Of a stretch of 64,000 bases of DNA, positions 27,082 through 36,267 are shown in pieces. The notes beneath the pieces were generated by a model that was given only the letters and a program-made list of their open reading frames with translations, was not told where the DNA came from and ran no database searches. How positions within the stretch are numbered: position 1 is the stretch's first letter; each line of letters begins with the position of its first letter. The translations under genes and the position numbers were made by a program. Source of the DNA: Asaia krungthepensis NRIC 0535 (lineage in GTDB: Bacteria; Pseudomonadota; Alphaproteobacteria; Acetobacterales; Acetobacteraceae); the NCBI RefSeq assembly GCF_025995175.1, contig NZ_BAPV01000001.1, positions 62,001-126,000 on the forward strand. The letters are read 5' to 3'.

Positions 27082-27692
27082 TGTTTTCAGGCATTATCGA
27101 GCATATCGGCCGTATCAGGACTGTCGAGACACGCGATCAGGCCATTCTGTTGCAAGTCGAAACCGGCTTGTCGGACATGGATCTGGGAGAGAGCATTGCC
27201 GTCAATGGCGTCTGTCTGACGGTTGCCGCTTATGATTCGACCGGGCTTGCCGATTTCTTCGTCAGTGCCGAAACCCTGTCACGCACGGCCCTCGGACGTC
27301 TGTCGGATGGGGCGCGGGTCAATCTCGAGCGTGCCAGCACACCGGCCACGCGCCTGTCGGGACATATCGTGCAGGGTCATGTCGACGGTCTTGCGCATCT
27401 GGTTTCAGTCAGCCCTGTTGGTGAGTCGCGTCATATCGTCTTTCGTCTCCCTGCCGCCCTGCGTGGCTATGTGGTGGAAAAAGGGTCGATCGCGCTCGAT
27501 GGCGTTAGCCTGACCGTCAATGAGGTCAGCGATGTCGAGGGCGAGGCCTTCACGATTGCCCTCATGATCATTCCCCATACCTGGGACCATACGGGGCTGT
27601 CCGAGATCAGCCCGGGTGATCCGGCCAATGTCGAGGTCGATGTTCTCGCCAAATATGTCGAGAGCCTGCTGAAATACGGGGTGCGCTCATGA
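27081..27692 (+). CDS. ribE: Riboflavin synthase alpha chain
   Basis: A 203-residue enzyme dismutating two 6,7-dimethyl-8-ribityllumazine molecules to riboflavin. It contains the two internally repeated lumazine-binding halves: MFSGIIEHIG...GESIAVNGVCLTV for the first and SGHIVQGHVDG...KGSIALDGVSLTVNEV for the second. The start codon overlaps the ribD stop by 1 nt and the end overlaps ribBA by 4 nt, indicating translational coupling. The gene is called ribE or ribC depending on the nomenclature used. Confidence 0.96.
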   Translation: MFSGIIEHIGRIRTVETRDQAILLQVETGLSDMDLGESIAVNGVCLTVAAYDSTGLADFFVSAETLSRTALGRLSDGARVNLERASTPATRLSGHIVQGHVDGLAHLVSVSPVGESRHIVFRLPAALRGYVVEKGSIALDGVSLTVNEVSDVEGEAFTIALMIIPHTWDHTGLSEISPGDPANVEVDVLAKYVESLLKYGVRS

Positions 27693-28978
27693 CCGCGATG
27701 CTGTCCTACCCGCTTGCGCGCGCGATTGCGGCGCTGCGCGAGGGGCGCATGGTGATGATGATCGACGATGAAGGGCGCGAAAATGAGGGTGATCTGGTGA
27801 TTGCCGCCCAGTTTGCGACCCCCGACGCCGTCAATTTCATGGCCACCCATGCGCGCGGACTGATTTGCCTGCCGCTCGAGGCAGAGCAGATCGATCGGCT
27901 CGGTCTGCCCATGATGCCGCGCCGTGGCCATGATCCACGTGGAACGGCTTTCACGGTTTCCATCGAGGCGACCACCGGGATCACGACCGGCATCTCTGCG
28001 GCGGATCGCGCACGAACGATCCAGGTTGCGGGCCATCCTGATGCGCGGCCCGACGAGATCAGCACACCCGGGCATATCTTCCCGCTGCGTGCCCATCCGG
28101 AAGGCACGGTCGCGCGTGACGGTCATACGGAGGGCGCGATCGATCTGGCCCGTCTGGCCGGGCTCCATCCGGCGGCGGTGATCTGCGAAGTCATGAGCGC
28201 GGATGGCACGATGGCGCGTCTGCCTGAACTGCGTGAGTTCTCGGCTCGTCACGATATCCCGGTGATCTCGATCGAGGAGATCGCGGCGTGGTGCCGGGTG
28301 CATGGTCGTGCCGCGCTGGGTGATCGCGTTGCGCCGGAACCCGTACCTCCTGCGGTCGAGCGTATTGCCGAGGCCGCCCTGCCGAGCGTTTATGGCGGGC
28401 ATGATCTGCGTATCCAGGCCTTCCGCGCGCCGGATGGGATCGAGCATGTCGCCCTCATCAAGGGGGATCCATCGCAGGGTGTGCCGCTTGTGCGCCTGCA
28501 TTCCGAATGCGTGACCGGTGACGCGCTCGGTTCCCTGCGCTGCGATTGCGGTCCCCAGCTTCGTGAGGCGCTGGAGCGTATCTCCGCCGCGCCGTCGGGC
28601 GTGCTGGTTTATCTGCGTGGTCATGAGGGCAGGGGGATCGGTCTTGGCAACAAGATACGTGCCTATGCGCTTCAGGATGACGGCAAGGACACGCTCGAAG
28701 CCAATCTGGAACTCGGCCTGCCCGGTGACGCGCGCGACTGGGTGACCGGCGCGGCCATTCTGCAATCGCTTGGCATCGACGCGCTGACCCTGCTGACCAA
28801 CAACCCGAGCAAGGTGTCGGGTCTCGAGGCGGCAGGGCTGCGCGTTGTGAGCCAGGAACGTCTGGAGGCGGGGTACAACCCGTTCAACCGGGCCTATCTT
28901 CATGCCAAACGCACCCGGATGGGCCATCAGCTGAGTGATGCCTGGCCGGATCTCGTCGATTCCGTGATTGAGAAATAA
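27689..28978 (+). CDS. ribBA: Bifunctional DHBP synthase / GTP cyclohydrolase II
   Basis: A 429-residue fusion making both precursors of the lumazine. The N-terminal half is 3,4-dihydroxy-2-butanone-4-phosphate synthase (MIDDEGRENEGDL, THARGLICLPL, FTVSIEA, GHTEGAIDLARLAG). The C-terminal half is GTP cyclohydrolase II, with the zinc ligands in C-x10-C-x-C (SECVTGDALGSLRCDCG), RGHEGRGIGL and NNPSKV. In some alphaproteobacterial RibBA proteins the second domain is degenerate, but here its zinc Cys and Arg residues are intact. The ATG overlaps the ribE stop by 4 nt. Confidence 0.95.
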   Translation: MTAMLSYPLARAIAALREGRMVMMIDDEGRENEGDLVIAAQFATPDAVNFMATHARGLICLPLEAEQIDRLGLPMMPRRGHDPRGTAFTVSIEATTGITTGISAADRARTIQVAGHPDARPDEISTPGHIFPLRAHPEGTVARDGHTEGAIDLARLAGLHPAAVICEVMSADGTMARLPELREFSARHDIPVISIEEIAAWCRVHGRAALGDRVAPEPVPPAVERIAEAALPSVYGGHDLRIQAFRAPDGIEHVALIKGDPSQGVPLVRLHSECVTGDALGSLRCDCGPQLREALERISAAPSGVLVYLRGHEGRGIGLGNKIRAYALQDDGKDTLEANLELGLPGDARDWVTGAAILQSLGIDALTLLTNNPSKVSGLEAAGLRVVSQERLEAGYNPFNRAYLHAKRTRMGHQLSDAWPDLVDSVIEK

Positions 28979-28987
28979 GGAAGCCCC

Positions 28988-29461
28988 ATGAGCAAATCCA
29001 TTCCCGTCGCCCCCGATCTCACACTGGTGCCGACGCCCAAGCTCGCCCTTCTGGTCAGCCGTTTCAACACGGATGTCACTCATGGTCTGCGCGATGGTGC
29101 ACTCGAATGGCTGGAAGAACACGGCATTCGCGATGTCGACGTGTTTGACGCGCCGGGCGCCTTCGAACTGCCTCTCATGGCGCAGGCTCTGGCCAAGACA
29201 GGCACCTATGAAGGGGTTATCTGCCTTGGCTGCGTGATCAAGGGTGACACGGCGCATTTCGAGTTCATCAGCCTTGGCGCGACGATTGGCATCATGCAGG
29301 CGCAGCTCGCCACCGAAACACCGATCTGCTTCGGAATCCTGACCACTTATACCGATGAGCAGGCCCAGGCGCGGTCGCGCAAGGACGTGCATAACAAGGG
29401 GCGCGAGGCCTCGGCTGCCTGTGTGGAGACGCTCGCTTTCCTGCGCAACACCCGCAGCTGA
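28988..29461 (+). CDS. ribH: 6,7-dimethyl-8-ribityllumazine synthase
   Basis: A 157-residue enzyme condensing the pyrimidine and butanone-phosphate precursors. Family landmarks are VSRFNTDVTHGL, DVFDAPGAFELPLMAQ, CLGCVIKGDTAHFEFI with the catalytic His, and ICFGILTTYTDEQA. It starts 9 nt after ribBA with AAGGAAG as ribosome site and completes the riboflavin operon under the FMN riboswitch. No nusB follows, unlike in many proteobacteria; an RND transporter does. Confidence 0.96.
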   Translation: MSKSIPVAPDLTLVPTPKLALLVSRFNTDVTHGLRDGALEWLEEHGIRDVDVFDAPGAFELPLMAQALAKTGTYEGVICLGCVIKGDTAHFEFISLGATIGIMQAQLATETPICFGILTTYTDEQAQARSRKDVHNKGREASAACVETLAFLRNTRS

Positions 29462-29577
29462 GTCATTTCGTGACAGCCCTGTGACAGGGGCGGTTTCCCA
29501 ATCAGGGGACAATGCTCTAAACCTGCCCGGACCATGGCGCTTTGGCGTCTCTCCGTGGCAGGGTTTAACAAACGTCA

Positions 29578-32172
29578 ATGCTCGCAAATCTCATCGGATC
29601 GATCGTCGCGTTCTGCACAAGGCGCGCCCTTGTTGTTCTGACGCTATTCACGCTTCTGACAGCCGGAAGCCTGTATCTCACCGCCCAACGTCTTGGCGTC
29701 ACCACCGATACCGATGAGATGTTCGCCTCCAGCCTGCCCTGGAAGAAACGCAATGCAGAGCTGAGCCAGCTTTTCCCGCAGAATGACGATCTGATGGTCG
29801 CCATCATCAAGGCGGACATGCCGGAACAGGGCCGCGCCACGGCGCGCGAGCTGGCCAGAATCCTGAAGGCGGATCACAAGAATTTCCGCACTGTGCGTCT
29901 GCCCGACGACTCCCCGTTCCTCCAGAATCACGGCCTGCTTTATCTCGACAAGCCCGTCCTGGGGTCACTGCTCGACTCTATCGTGGCAGCCCAGCCTTTC
30001 CTTGGCACGCTCTCCGCCGATCCGTCGTCGCGCGGTATTTTCACGGCGCTCGGTCTGCTGGGTGAAGGGCTCTCGGCAGGTGAGGACATTCCTGCGAGCT
30101 TCGATCCGGAACTCAGGGGCTTCGCCACCGCCCTGCAGGATGCAGCGGGTAATCACCCCAGGGACCTTTCCTGGCAGAATCTGCTGGCCGGACCGCTGGG
30201 CGATATGGCCGGGCGCTATCAGTTCGTGATGACCCAGCCGCATCAGGATTTCGGGTCCCTTCAGCCGGGGGGCGAGGCGAGCGCCGCCATGCGCAAGGCC
30301 ATCGATTCCCTGCCTTTCGTGAAAAGCGGCAATGCCATCGCCATGATCACCGGCCCGGTCCAGCTGAGCGATGAAGAGTTCTCGACCGTTGCCCATGGCA
30401 TGGGCTTTGGGCTGCTGACCTCGCTCGTGCTTGTGGCTGCCTGGCTGGTTCTGGCGGTCCGTTCCATGCGGGTCATCGTGCCGATCCTGATCACGCTCGT
30501 GATCGGCCTGCTGCTCACAACGGGGTTCGCGGCTATTGCCGTGGGCAAGCTCAATCTGATCTCGGTGGCTTTTGCTGTACTGTTCGTGGGTATTGCCGTC
30601 GATTTTGCCATCCAGTTCTCCGTGCGTTTCAGAGGGCAGCGTCAGGTATCGGGCGCCGCAATGACACCGGCCGATGCCTTGGCCGAGACAGGGCGTGAGA
30701 CAGGGCATCAGATCCTGGTTGCTGCTTTGGCTACAGCCGCCGGGTTCCTGGCCTTTGTCCCGACCAATTTCGTCGGTGTGGCGCAGCTTGGTCTGATTGC
30801 CGGTATCGGCATGATCATTGCCTTTTTGTGCACCATGACGCTTCTGCCGGCACTGCTGCATCTTTTCCGTGCGCGCCTGAGCCGTGGCATGCCGGGCTTC
30901 ACGCGACTTGCTCCGGCAGATCACTTCCTGCGGCGCTACCGCAAGCCGGTTCTGGCCTTTTTCGGCATTCTGGCCGTGACGGGCCTCGCGCTCATTCCGC
31001 GCCTCAGCTTCGATGCGGACCCGCTGCATACCAAGAACCCGGACACCGAAGGCATGCGGGCCATCCATCTTCTGGAACAGGACCCGCGCGCTTCGCCTTA
31101 TGACGGTGAGGTAGTGGTTCCCAATCTGAAGATCGCGGCAGAGCGCGCCAGGCAGTTCGAGGCCCTGCCGAGCGTGTCGTCAGTCATGTGGCTGGGCATG
31201 TTCGTGCCGGAGAACCAGACCGAAAAACTGGCCATGATCCAGGATACGGCCTCTATCCTGCTGCCTACGCTGGTCGGGCAGGAGGTTCAGCCCGCGCCCG
31301 ATGCTAATGCGCTGCGTGCCAGCGCGGCTTCTGCCGCGAGCAAGCTGGGCGCCGTGCTTGACAAGACTGCCCCTGACTCGCCGCTGCGCAGCATCCAGCA
31401 CTCGCTTGCTGAACTTGCTAAGGCACCCGACGCCCAGATCCTGGCCGCCAATACGGCACTGACGCGCTTCCTGCCGGAGCAGCTTGCCCAGCTCGTCGAT
31501 GTGCTTCAGCCCACGCCGGTCACCATCGAGAGCATTCCGCAGGATATCGCTCGTGATTATGTGGCCCCTGACGGGCGCGCGCTCCTCAAGATCCTGCCTA
31601 AGGGGCGTATGTCGGACAGCAAGGTGCTGTACCACTTCCTGAACGACATGCTCACCGTCGACAAGAATACGGCAGGCACGGCGCTCGAAGTGGTGGAGAG
31701 CGCGCATACGATGGTGCATGCCTTCTCTACAGCGGCGATTTCGGCTCTCGTGATGATCGCCATCATCCTGTTCGTGGCTTTGCGTCGCCTGCTGGACATG
31801 GTGCTGGTTCTGGCCCCGCTCCTGCTCTCCGCATTGCTGACCGTAATCCTCATCGTCACCGTGCCCGAGACGCTGAATTTCGCGAATATCATCGCGTTGC
31901 CGCTGCTTCTGGGCGTGGGGGTGTCGTTCAACATCTATTTCGTCATGAATTGGCGGGCGGGGATCAAGAGCCCGCTTACCTCGCCCACCGCGCGCGCCGT
32001 GCTGTTTTCTGCGCTGACCACTGGCACGGCTTTCGGCTCGCTTGCAGCGTCAGAGCATCCCGGCACGGCCAGTATGGGCCGTCTGCTGCTGATGTCGCTG
32101 GCCTGCACCTTGCTCGCCACGCTGACCTTCATTCCGGCTTTGCTGCCCAAGCGCAAGATCGACGCGGAGTGA
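29578..32172 (+). CDS. hpnN: Hopanoid biosynthesis-associated RND transporter
   Basis: An 864-residue inner-membrane protein of the MMPL/RND family with two similar halves, each with one helix, a large periplasmic loop and five further helices. The N-terminus (FCTRRALVVLTLFTLLTAGSL, then DTDEMFASSLPWKKR) and the block LISVAFAVLFVGIAVDFAIQFSVRFR match HpnN, which moves hopanoids towards the outer membrane. The length is normal for HpnN. It stands 116 nt after ribH; no other hopanoid gene is in the window, so its assignment rests on sequence alone. Confidence 0.85.
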   Translation: MLANLIGSIVAFCTRRALVVLTLFTLLTAGSLYLTAQRLGVTTDTDEMFASSLPWKKRNAELSQLFPQNDDLMVAIIKADMPEQGRATARELARILKADHKNFRTVRLPDDSPFLQNHGLLYLDKPVLGSLLDSIVAAQPFLGTLSADPSSRGIFTALGLLGEGLSAGEDIPASFDPELRGFATALQDAAGNHPRDLSWQNLLAGPLGDMAGRYQFVMTQPHQDFGSLQPGGEASAAMRKAIDSLPFVKSGNAIAMITGPVQLSDEEFSTVAHGMGFGLLTSLVLVAAWLVLAVRSMRVIVPILITLVIGLLLTTGFAAIAVGKLNLISVAFAVLFVGIAVDFAIQFSVRFRGQRQVSGAAMTPADALAETGRETGHQILVAALATAAGFLAFVPTNFVGVAQLGLIAGIGMIIAFLCTMTLLPALLHLFRARLSRGMPGFTRLAPADHFLRRYRKPVLAFFGILAVTGLALIPRLSFDADPLHTKNPDTEGMRAIHLLEQDPRASPYDGEVVVPNLKIAAERARQFEALPSVSSVMWLGMFVPENQTEKLAMIQDTASILLPTLVGQEVQPAPDANALRASAASAASKLGAVLDKTAPDSPLRSIQHSLAELAKAPDAQILAANTALTRFLPEQLAQLVDVLQPTPVTIESIPQDIARDYVAPDGRALLKILPKGRMSDSKVLYHFLNDMLTVDKNTAGTALEVVESAHTMVHAFSTAAISALVMIAIILFVALRRLLDMVLVLAPLLLSALLTVILIVTVPETLNFANIIALPLLLGVGVSFNIYFVMNWRAGIKSPLTSPTARAVLFSALTTGTAFGSLAASEHPGTASMGRLLLMSLACTLLATLTFIPALLPKRKIDAE

Positions 32173-32290
32173 TCTCTTCCGCATCCCGCTTCGCAATGCG
32201 CGGAGCAGGGATGCGTAAAATCGGACTGGTCAGACACGGTTTTCCGGTGTTAGGGACGAGCGATAACGTATCTGTGAGTTCGTCCCGATC

Positions 32291-33748
32291 GTGCCGAGTC
32301 AGTTCTTTCGCTGGAGCCTCGCCGTTGCCTGTCTGGCGGGGCTTTCAGGGCCGTTGCCCGTCTGGGCGGCCGATGACGAGGATGAGGAAACCGGCTCGGA
32401 GCCGAGTTACCAGATCAACGATCCCTTTCCTGACCGACCCTTGCAGCCGACCAGCGTGCCTGCATTCGGTCAACCCAAGGCCGTTTTCTACAACCCGTTC
32501 GGTCTGACGGACTGGTTGCGTCGCCGGGGGATCGGGCTGCTCTTCGACAATATCAACGAATATGCGGCGGCGGTCACGGCGCCGACAAAGCATGTCGGCG
32601 ATTACAGACAGGGCTCGAGCAATGCCGGGCAATATGCGCTCTCGCTCAACGTGGATTGGGAGCGTATTGCCGGGATCAAGGGGTTTGCGACCCATATGGT
32701 CGTGACCGGACGCTATGGTACACCCGCCAATCGCATGTTCGGCGACTGGCTCAATCATTCCTCCGAGATTTATGGGGGAGGCGGCAATGTGGTGGTCCAT
32801 CTCGTCATGGCCTATGGCGAGGAGACGCTCTATGGCGGCAAACTCTCCATTGCAGCCGGGCGCATGGCCGAGCTGTCCGATTTTGCCGCAAGCCCCCTCT
32901 TCTGCACATTCCAGATCAATGCAATCTGCGGTCGTCCCCGTGCAGCGGCCGATACCGGCTATGCTTCGACTTTCCCGGCGGGGAACTGGGGAATCAGGGT
33001 GCGCGGCAGACCTTTGCCGCAATCCTATATCCAGCTCGGGCTCTACGTGACCGAAGAGGGTATGTTCTCCTACACGATGAACCGGAGCGGCTTCAAATTC
33101 GACGGCGCGTCGATCAATGGCGTGCGTTTGCCACTCGAGCTCGGCTGGGAGCCCAGGATGCGCGGGCATTTGCCGGGCCATTACCGCGTGGGCGCCGCCC
33201 TGACCACCACGCCCCTCTCGGACATCCATCAAGATCAGTATGGCCAGCCTTATGCCCTGACCGGGCTGAACCAGCGCCAGCATCGCGCCAGTTACAACAC
33301 CTGGGTGATGATGGATCAGAAATTCCTGACCTATCGCAAGGACGCGGCAGGGCAGGATACGGATTCCGGCCTGACCGCGCTCTGGGGCTTTCTCTACAAC
33401 GACAAGCGTGTGTCGCTTCGGAACTGGCAGGTCTATGGCGGTCTGATCAGCCGTGGCACCTGGAAGTCGCGCCCCGAGGACACGATCGCCGTCGCTTTCA
33501 GCTATACGGCGATCTCGCCGGGTGTGCAGCGCACCGAGGAACTGCTCAGAGCACGCGATGCGGTGCTGCCCTATCGTGCCACCGGCATACAGCGCCATGC
33601 CATCGTCATGGAGGCGAATTATGGCTGGCACGCATGGCGCGGGGTCTTGATGCAGCCGATGGTCGAGCTTTTCGTCAGACCCAACGGGCAGGGCAACCTC
33701 AAGGATGCCGTCCTGCTCGGCTTCAAGACCCACGTAGAGTTTCTCTGA
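32291..33748 (+). CDS. OprB-family carbohydrate-selective porin
   Basis: A 485-residue outer-membrane protein with a signal peptide (cleavage after PVWA, near residue 26), an acidic segment DDEDEETGSEPSY, and a beta-barrel with the OprB-type start DWLRRRGIGLLFDNINEYAA. It ends in Phe-Leu (THVEFL). It would allow sugars or polyols to diffuse across the outer membrane, which suits an oxidative sugar-using lifestyle. The start is a GTG at 32291 without a strong ribosome site. It lies 118 nt after hpnN and may have its own promoter. Confidence 0.88.
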   Translation: MPSQFFRWSLAVACLAGLSGPLPVWAADDEDEETGSEPSYQINDPFPDRPLQPTSVPAFGQPKAVFYNPFGLTDWLRRRGIGLLFDNINEYAAAVTAPTKHVGDYRQGSSNAGQYALSLNVDWERIAGIKGFATHMVVTGRYGTPANRMFGDWLNHSSEIYGGGGNVVVHLVMAYGEETLYGGKLSIAAGRMAELSDFAASPLFCTFQINAICGRPRAAADTGYASTFPAGNWGIRVRGRPLPQSYIQLGLYVTEEGMFSYTMNRSGFKFDGASINGVRLPLELGWEPRMRGHLPGHYRVGAALTTTPLSDIHQDQYGQPYALTGLNQRQHRASYNTWVMMDQKFLTYRKDAAGQDTDSGLTALWGFLYNDKRVSLRNWQVYGGLISRGTWKSRPEDTIAVAFSYTAISPGVQRTEELLRARDAVLPYRATGIQRHAIVMEANYGWHAWRGVLMQPMVELFVRPNGQGNLKDAVLLGFKTHVEFL

Positions 33749-33889
33749 AACCCGTTTCCCCTTGCGTATCGCGGCCAGGGCCGATGCACGGCAGAAACAT
33801 GACGATCCGGCAAGCCTGCGTCTTTATGCGTGAATGCCGGGACGCTCTCATGCCATGATTCATGTCTCAATGTTTCAGGAGGATGCCGC

Positions 33890-34639
33890 ATGGAAGCCCA
33901 GATTGACGGGTCGCTCTTTCCCGTATTGCGTATTGCCCTCCAACCGGGCGAACGCCTGACCGCGGAAACCGGCGAATTGTCGTGGAAGAGCCCTCATGTC
34001 ACGCTCACCACCAGCACCTCGGGTGCGGGGAAGAGCGGATTTCTGGGCTCGGTCTCACGCATGATCGCCGGAGGTGGACTATTCATGACCGAGTATCGGG
34101 CCGAGGGGGCTCCCGGGATCGTGGCCTTCGCCGCCAAGATACCCGGACACATCACCGAGCATGCGCTTGACGGATCGCGCGCCTATCTTGTGCATCGTCA
34201 TGGCTTCATTGCCGGGACCGAGGGGGTACGTCTCGACATGGCCTTCCAGCGCAAACTCGGTGCGGGATTATTCGGTGGCGAGGGGTTCATCCTGCAACGT
34301 CTCTCCGGATATGGCCGGTTCTGGGCGGAGATGGGTGGCGAGATCGTCACGCATGATCTGGCACCCGGGGAGCAGATCGATGTGCATCCCGGCCATGTGG
34401 GCATGTTCGAGGAAAGCGTGCAGTTCGACATCACGACCCTGCCCGGCATACGCAACAAGATCTTCGGCGGCGATGGCGTGTTTCTGGCCCGTTTGACCGG
34501 GCCGGGACGCATCTGGCTGCAGACACTCACCTTGTCCAATCTCGCCGGAGCGCTCAGCCCCTATCTCGGGATGACGGAAGCGACAGGCGCAGCCGAAGGC
34601 ACTCTGCTCGGCTCCCTGGTGCGCAAGGCGTTCGACTGA
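33890..34639 (+). CDS. AIM24/TIGR00266 family protein
   Basis: A 249-residue soluble protein with the features of the TIGR00266/AIM24 family: LQPGERLTAETGELSW, a GGLFMTEYRAEG segment, a Gly-rich second half (GLFGGEGFILQRLSGYG), and GIRNKIFGGDGVFLARLTGPGRIWLQTL. The fold in this family is a double beta-helix related to tryptophan RNA-binding attenuator-like proteins; function in bacteria is unknown. ATG 33890 follows AGGAGG by 6 nt, an excellent site. The gene appears monocistronic. Confidence 0.88.
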   Translation: MEAQIDGSLFPVLRIALQPGERLTAETGELSWKSPHVTLTTSTSGAGKSGFLGSVSRMIAGGGLFMTEYRAEGAPGIVAFAAKIPGHITEHALDGSRAYLVHRHGFIAGTEGVRLDMAFQRKLGAGLFGGEGFILQRLSGYGRFWAEMGGEIVTHDLAPGEQIDVHPGHVGMFEESVQFDITTLPGIRNKIFGGDGVFLARLTGPGRIWLQTLTLSNLAGALSPYLGMTEATGAAEGTLLGSLVRKAFD

Positions 34640-34666
34640 TCCCGACGCCGCGCGATACGCCCTGTT

Positions 34667-35434
34667 TCAGGGCAGTCGCGCCTCGCGCAATCTGGCGAGG
34701 AGCTTTTTTTCGGCCGGAGGATGCGCGTAGAGCACTCCGAGAGGAACAGCGTCATGGCCGAGCATCCAGGCGACTTCCAGATGATAAAGTCGATAGAGTC
34801 TGCTCCGTCGCACATCCATTGAGGGATCATGCGCCTGGAATCGCGCGAGATTGTCCCGCATATCGAAGTCACCACCCTTGCCGATGAGATCGGCATATCC
34901 CTCATTGAGCCATGTGGGGCGGGTCAGGGCAAAGAAGCGTCCGAAGCTGCGGCCTTGCATCACATGCGTCGCCTCATGGGCAATGTAATAGGCGAGCGGG
35001 CGTTCCTTCGCATCTGCCATCGGTCCGGCATGGGGAGGAATGATCCTGTCATGAGGGATATCCGACTCACGAAGATAGATATTGGATGTGAGCGGCGCGA
35101 TCACGATGCCCCCGACGCTTGGGTGAAACAGCCCATAGAGCTGTAACCGCCAGCGCGCGTTGCAGAAAAAGACGCGGAAGCGCTGCTGTGGCGTGTAGAG
35201 GCTCGATGTCTGCAAGCGCCGGATCGCGTCGTCCAGAACGACGGTGACAGCGCTGTCGATAGGGCGATCCGACCAGAGGGCGAATTGCCGATACTGCATC
35301 CGATAGGCGAACGCCGGTTCAGGATAAGCCAGGACACCTATATAGGTGGCGACCAGCCCAGCCAGAGCGAGCGTCCCATGGCGCAGCCAAGGCAACAGCG
35401 TCCTCACTCGCGAGGGCGTTGTTGCCGGAGGCAC
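34667..35434 (-). CDS. Membrane-anchored putative zinc metallopeptidase (HEATH...E motif)
   Basis: A 255-residue protein with a single N-terminal membrane helix (LALAGLVATYIGVLAYP) and an outside domain. That domain carries HEATHVMQ, an HExxH zinc motif, followed 24 residues later by NEGYAD, which supplies the third ligand as in gluzincins. I do not recognise a named family. The GTG start at 35434 is only 17 nt after cysE, so it probably ends the ubiH-like/cysE operon. The zinc motif is seen directly; peptidase activity is inferred. Confidence 0.72.
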   Translation of the reverse strand: MPPATTPSRVRTLLPWLRHGTLALAGLVATYIGVLAYPEPAFAYRMQYRQFALWSDRPIDSAVTVVLDDAIRRLQTSSLYTPQQRFRVFFCNARWRLQLYGLFHPSVGGIVIAPLTSNIYLRESDIPHDRIIPPHAGPMADAKERPLAYYIAHEATHVMQGRSFGRFFALTRPTWLNEGYADLIGKGGDFDMRDNLARFQAHDPSMDVRRSRLYRLYHLEVAWMLGHDAVPLGVLYAHPPAEKKLLARLREARLP

Positions 35435-35451
35435 TCCTGGAGGCCCCGATG

Positions 35452-36267
35452 TCAGATCACGTAATCCACGGGAGGCAGACGCTGATCCATACCCAGAGCT
35501 GGCATGGAGGTGTGGCGCGTGCCAATCCGACGGGCCGGATTACCGACCACCGTGGTATAGGGTGGCACGCTTTCGAGAACGACCGACCCTGCCCCGACCT
35601 TGGCCCCCTCGCCGAGTTCGATATTGCCCAGGACGATGGCGCCTGCCCCAACCAGGACGCCGCGTCGCACCTTGGGATGACGATTACCGGTTTCCTTACC
35701 CGTACCGCCGAGCGTGACACCCTGAAGCAGCGAAACGTCATCTTCGATGATGCATGTTTCGCCAATGACGATGCCTGCGCCGTGATCGAAGACGAGGCGA
35801 CGTCCAAGCTGGGCTGCAGGGTGAATATCCAGACCGAAGCGCTCGCTCACAAGGCTCTGGAGATGGCGGGCCAGATGCTGTCGATCATGACGCCATAGCC
35901 AGTGCGCAATCCGGTAGGCCTGTACGGCGTGATAGCCCTTGAAGAAGAGGAATGGGGTCACGTAATCCGGGCAGGCGGCATCGCGCTCGCAAATGGCGAT
36001 CATGTCTTCTGCGGCGGCGGCTGCAATTTCGGGCTGCTCGATGAGCGCCGACGTGACGAGGGCCGAAAGCACGGGGGCGGAGAGCGCGCGATCCGCCAGT
36101 TTCGTACCCAGCAAGGCTGCCAGCGCACCCTGAAAATTGCGGTGATCGCTGATCCCTGTCGCGAAAACGCCCTGAATCAGCACATCGCAACAGACATCGC
36201 TCTGTTTGAGCATTTCCTGCCAGATGGCCTCGAGATCGGGCGAGGGCTGGTCCGAAGGGGCGCTCAT
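35452..36267 (-). CDS. cysE: Serine O-acetyltransferase
   Basis: A 271-residue enzyme making O-acetylserine for cysteine synthesis from serine and acetyl-CoA. The N-terminal helical domain (ending near FLFFKGYHAVQAYRIAHWLW) is followed by a left-handed beta-helix of hexapeptide repeats, with the catalytic region GLDIHPAAQLGRRLVFDHGAGIVIGE and GTGKETGNRHPKV. The C-terminal tail ends in PVDYVI; an Ile end is typical and is the part that inserts into cysteine synthase. The ATG overlaps the stop of the upstream hydroxylase by 4 nt. Confidence 0.94.
   Translation of the reverse strand: MSAPSDQPSPDLEAIWQEMLKQSDVCCDVLIQGVFATGISDHRNFQGALAALLGTKLADRALSAPVLSALVTSALIEQPEIAAAAAEDMIAICERDAACPDYVTPFLFFKGYHAVQAYRIAHWLWRHDRQHLARHLQSLVSERFGLDIHPAAQLGRRLVFDHGAGIVIGETCIIEDDVSLLQGVTLGGTGKETGNRHPKVRRGVLVGAGAIVLGNIELGEGAKVGAGSVVLESVPPYTTVVGNPARRIGTRHTSMPALGMDQRLPPVDYVI

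Noticed and set aside
27467-29587. A 706-codon open frame antisense to ribE, ribBA and ribH
   Set aside because: It covers three clearly identified riboflavin genes and has shadow-like composition.
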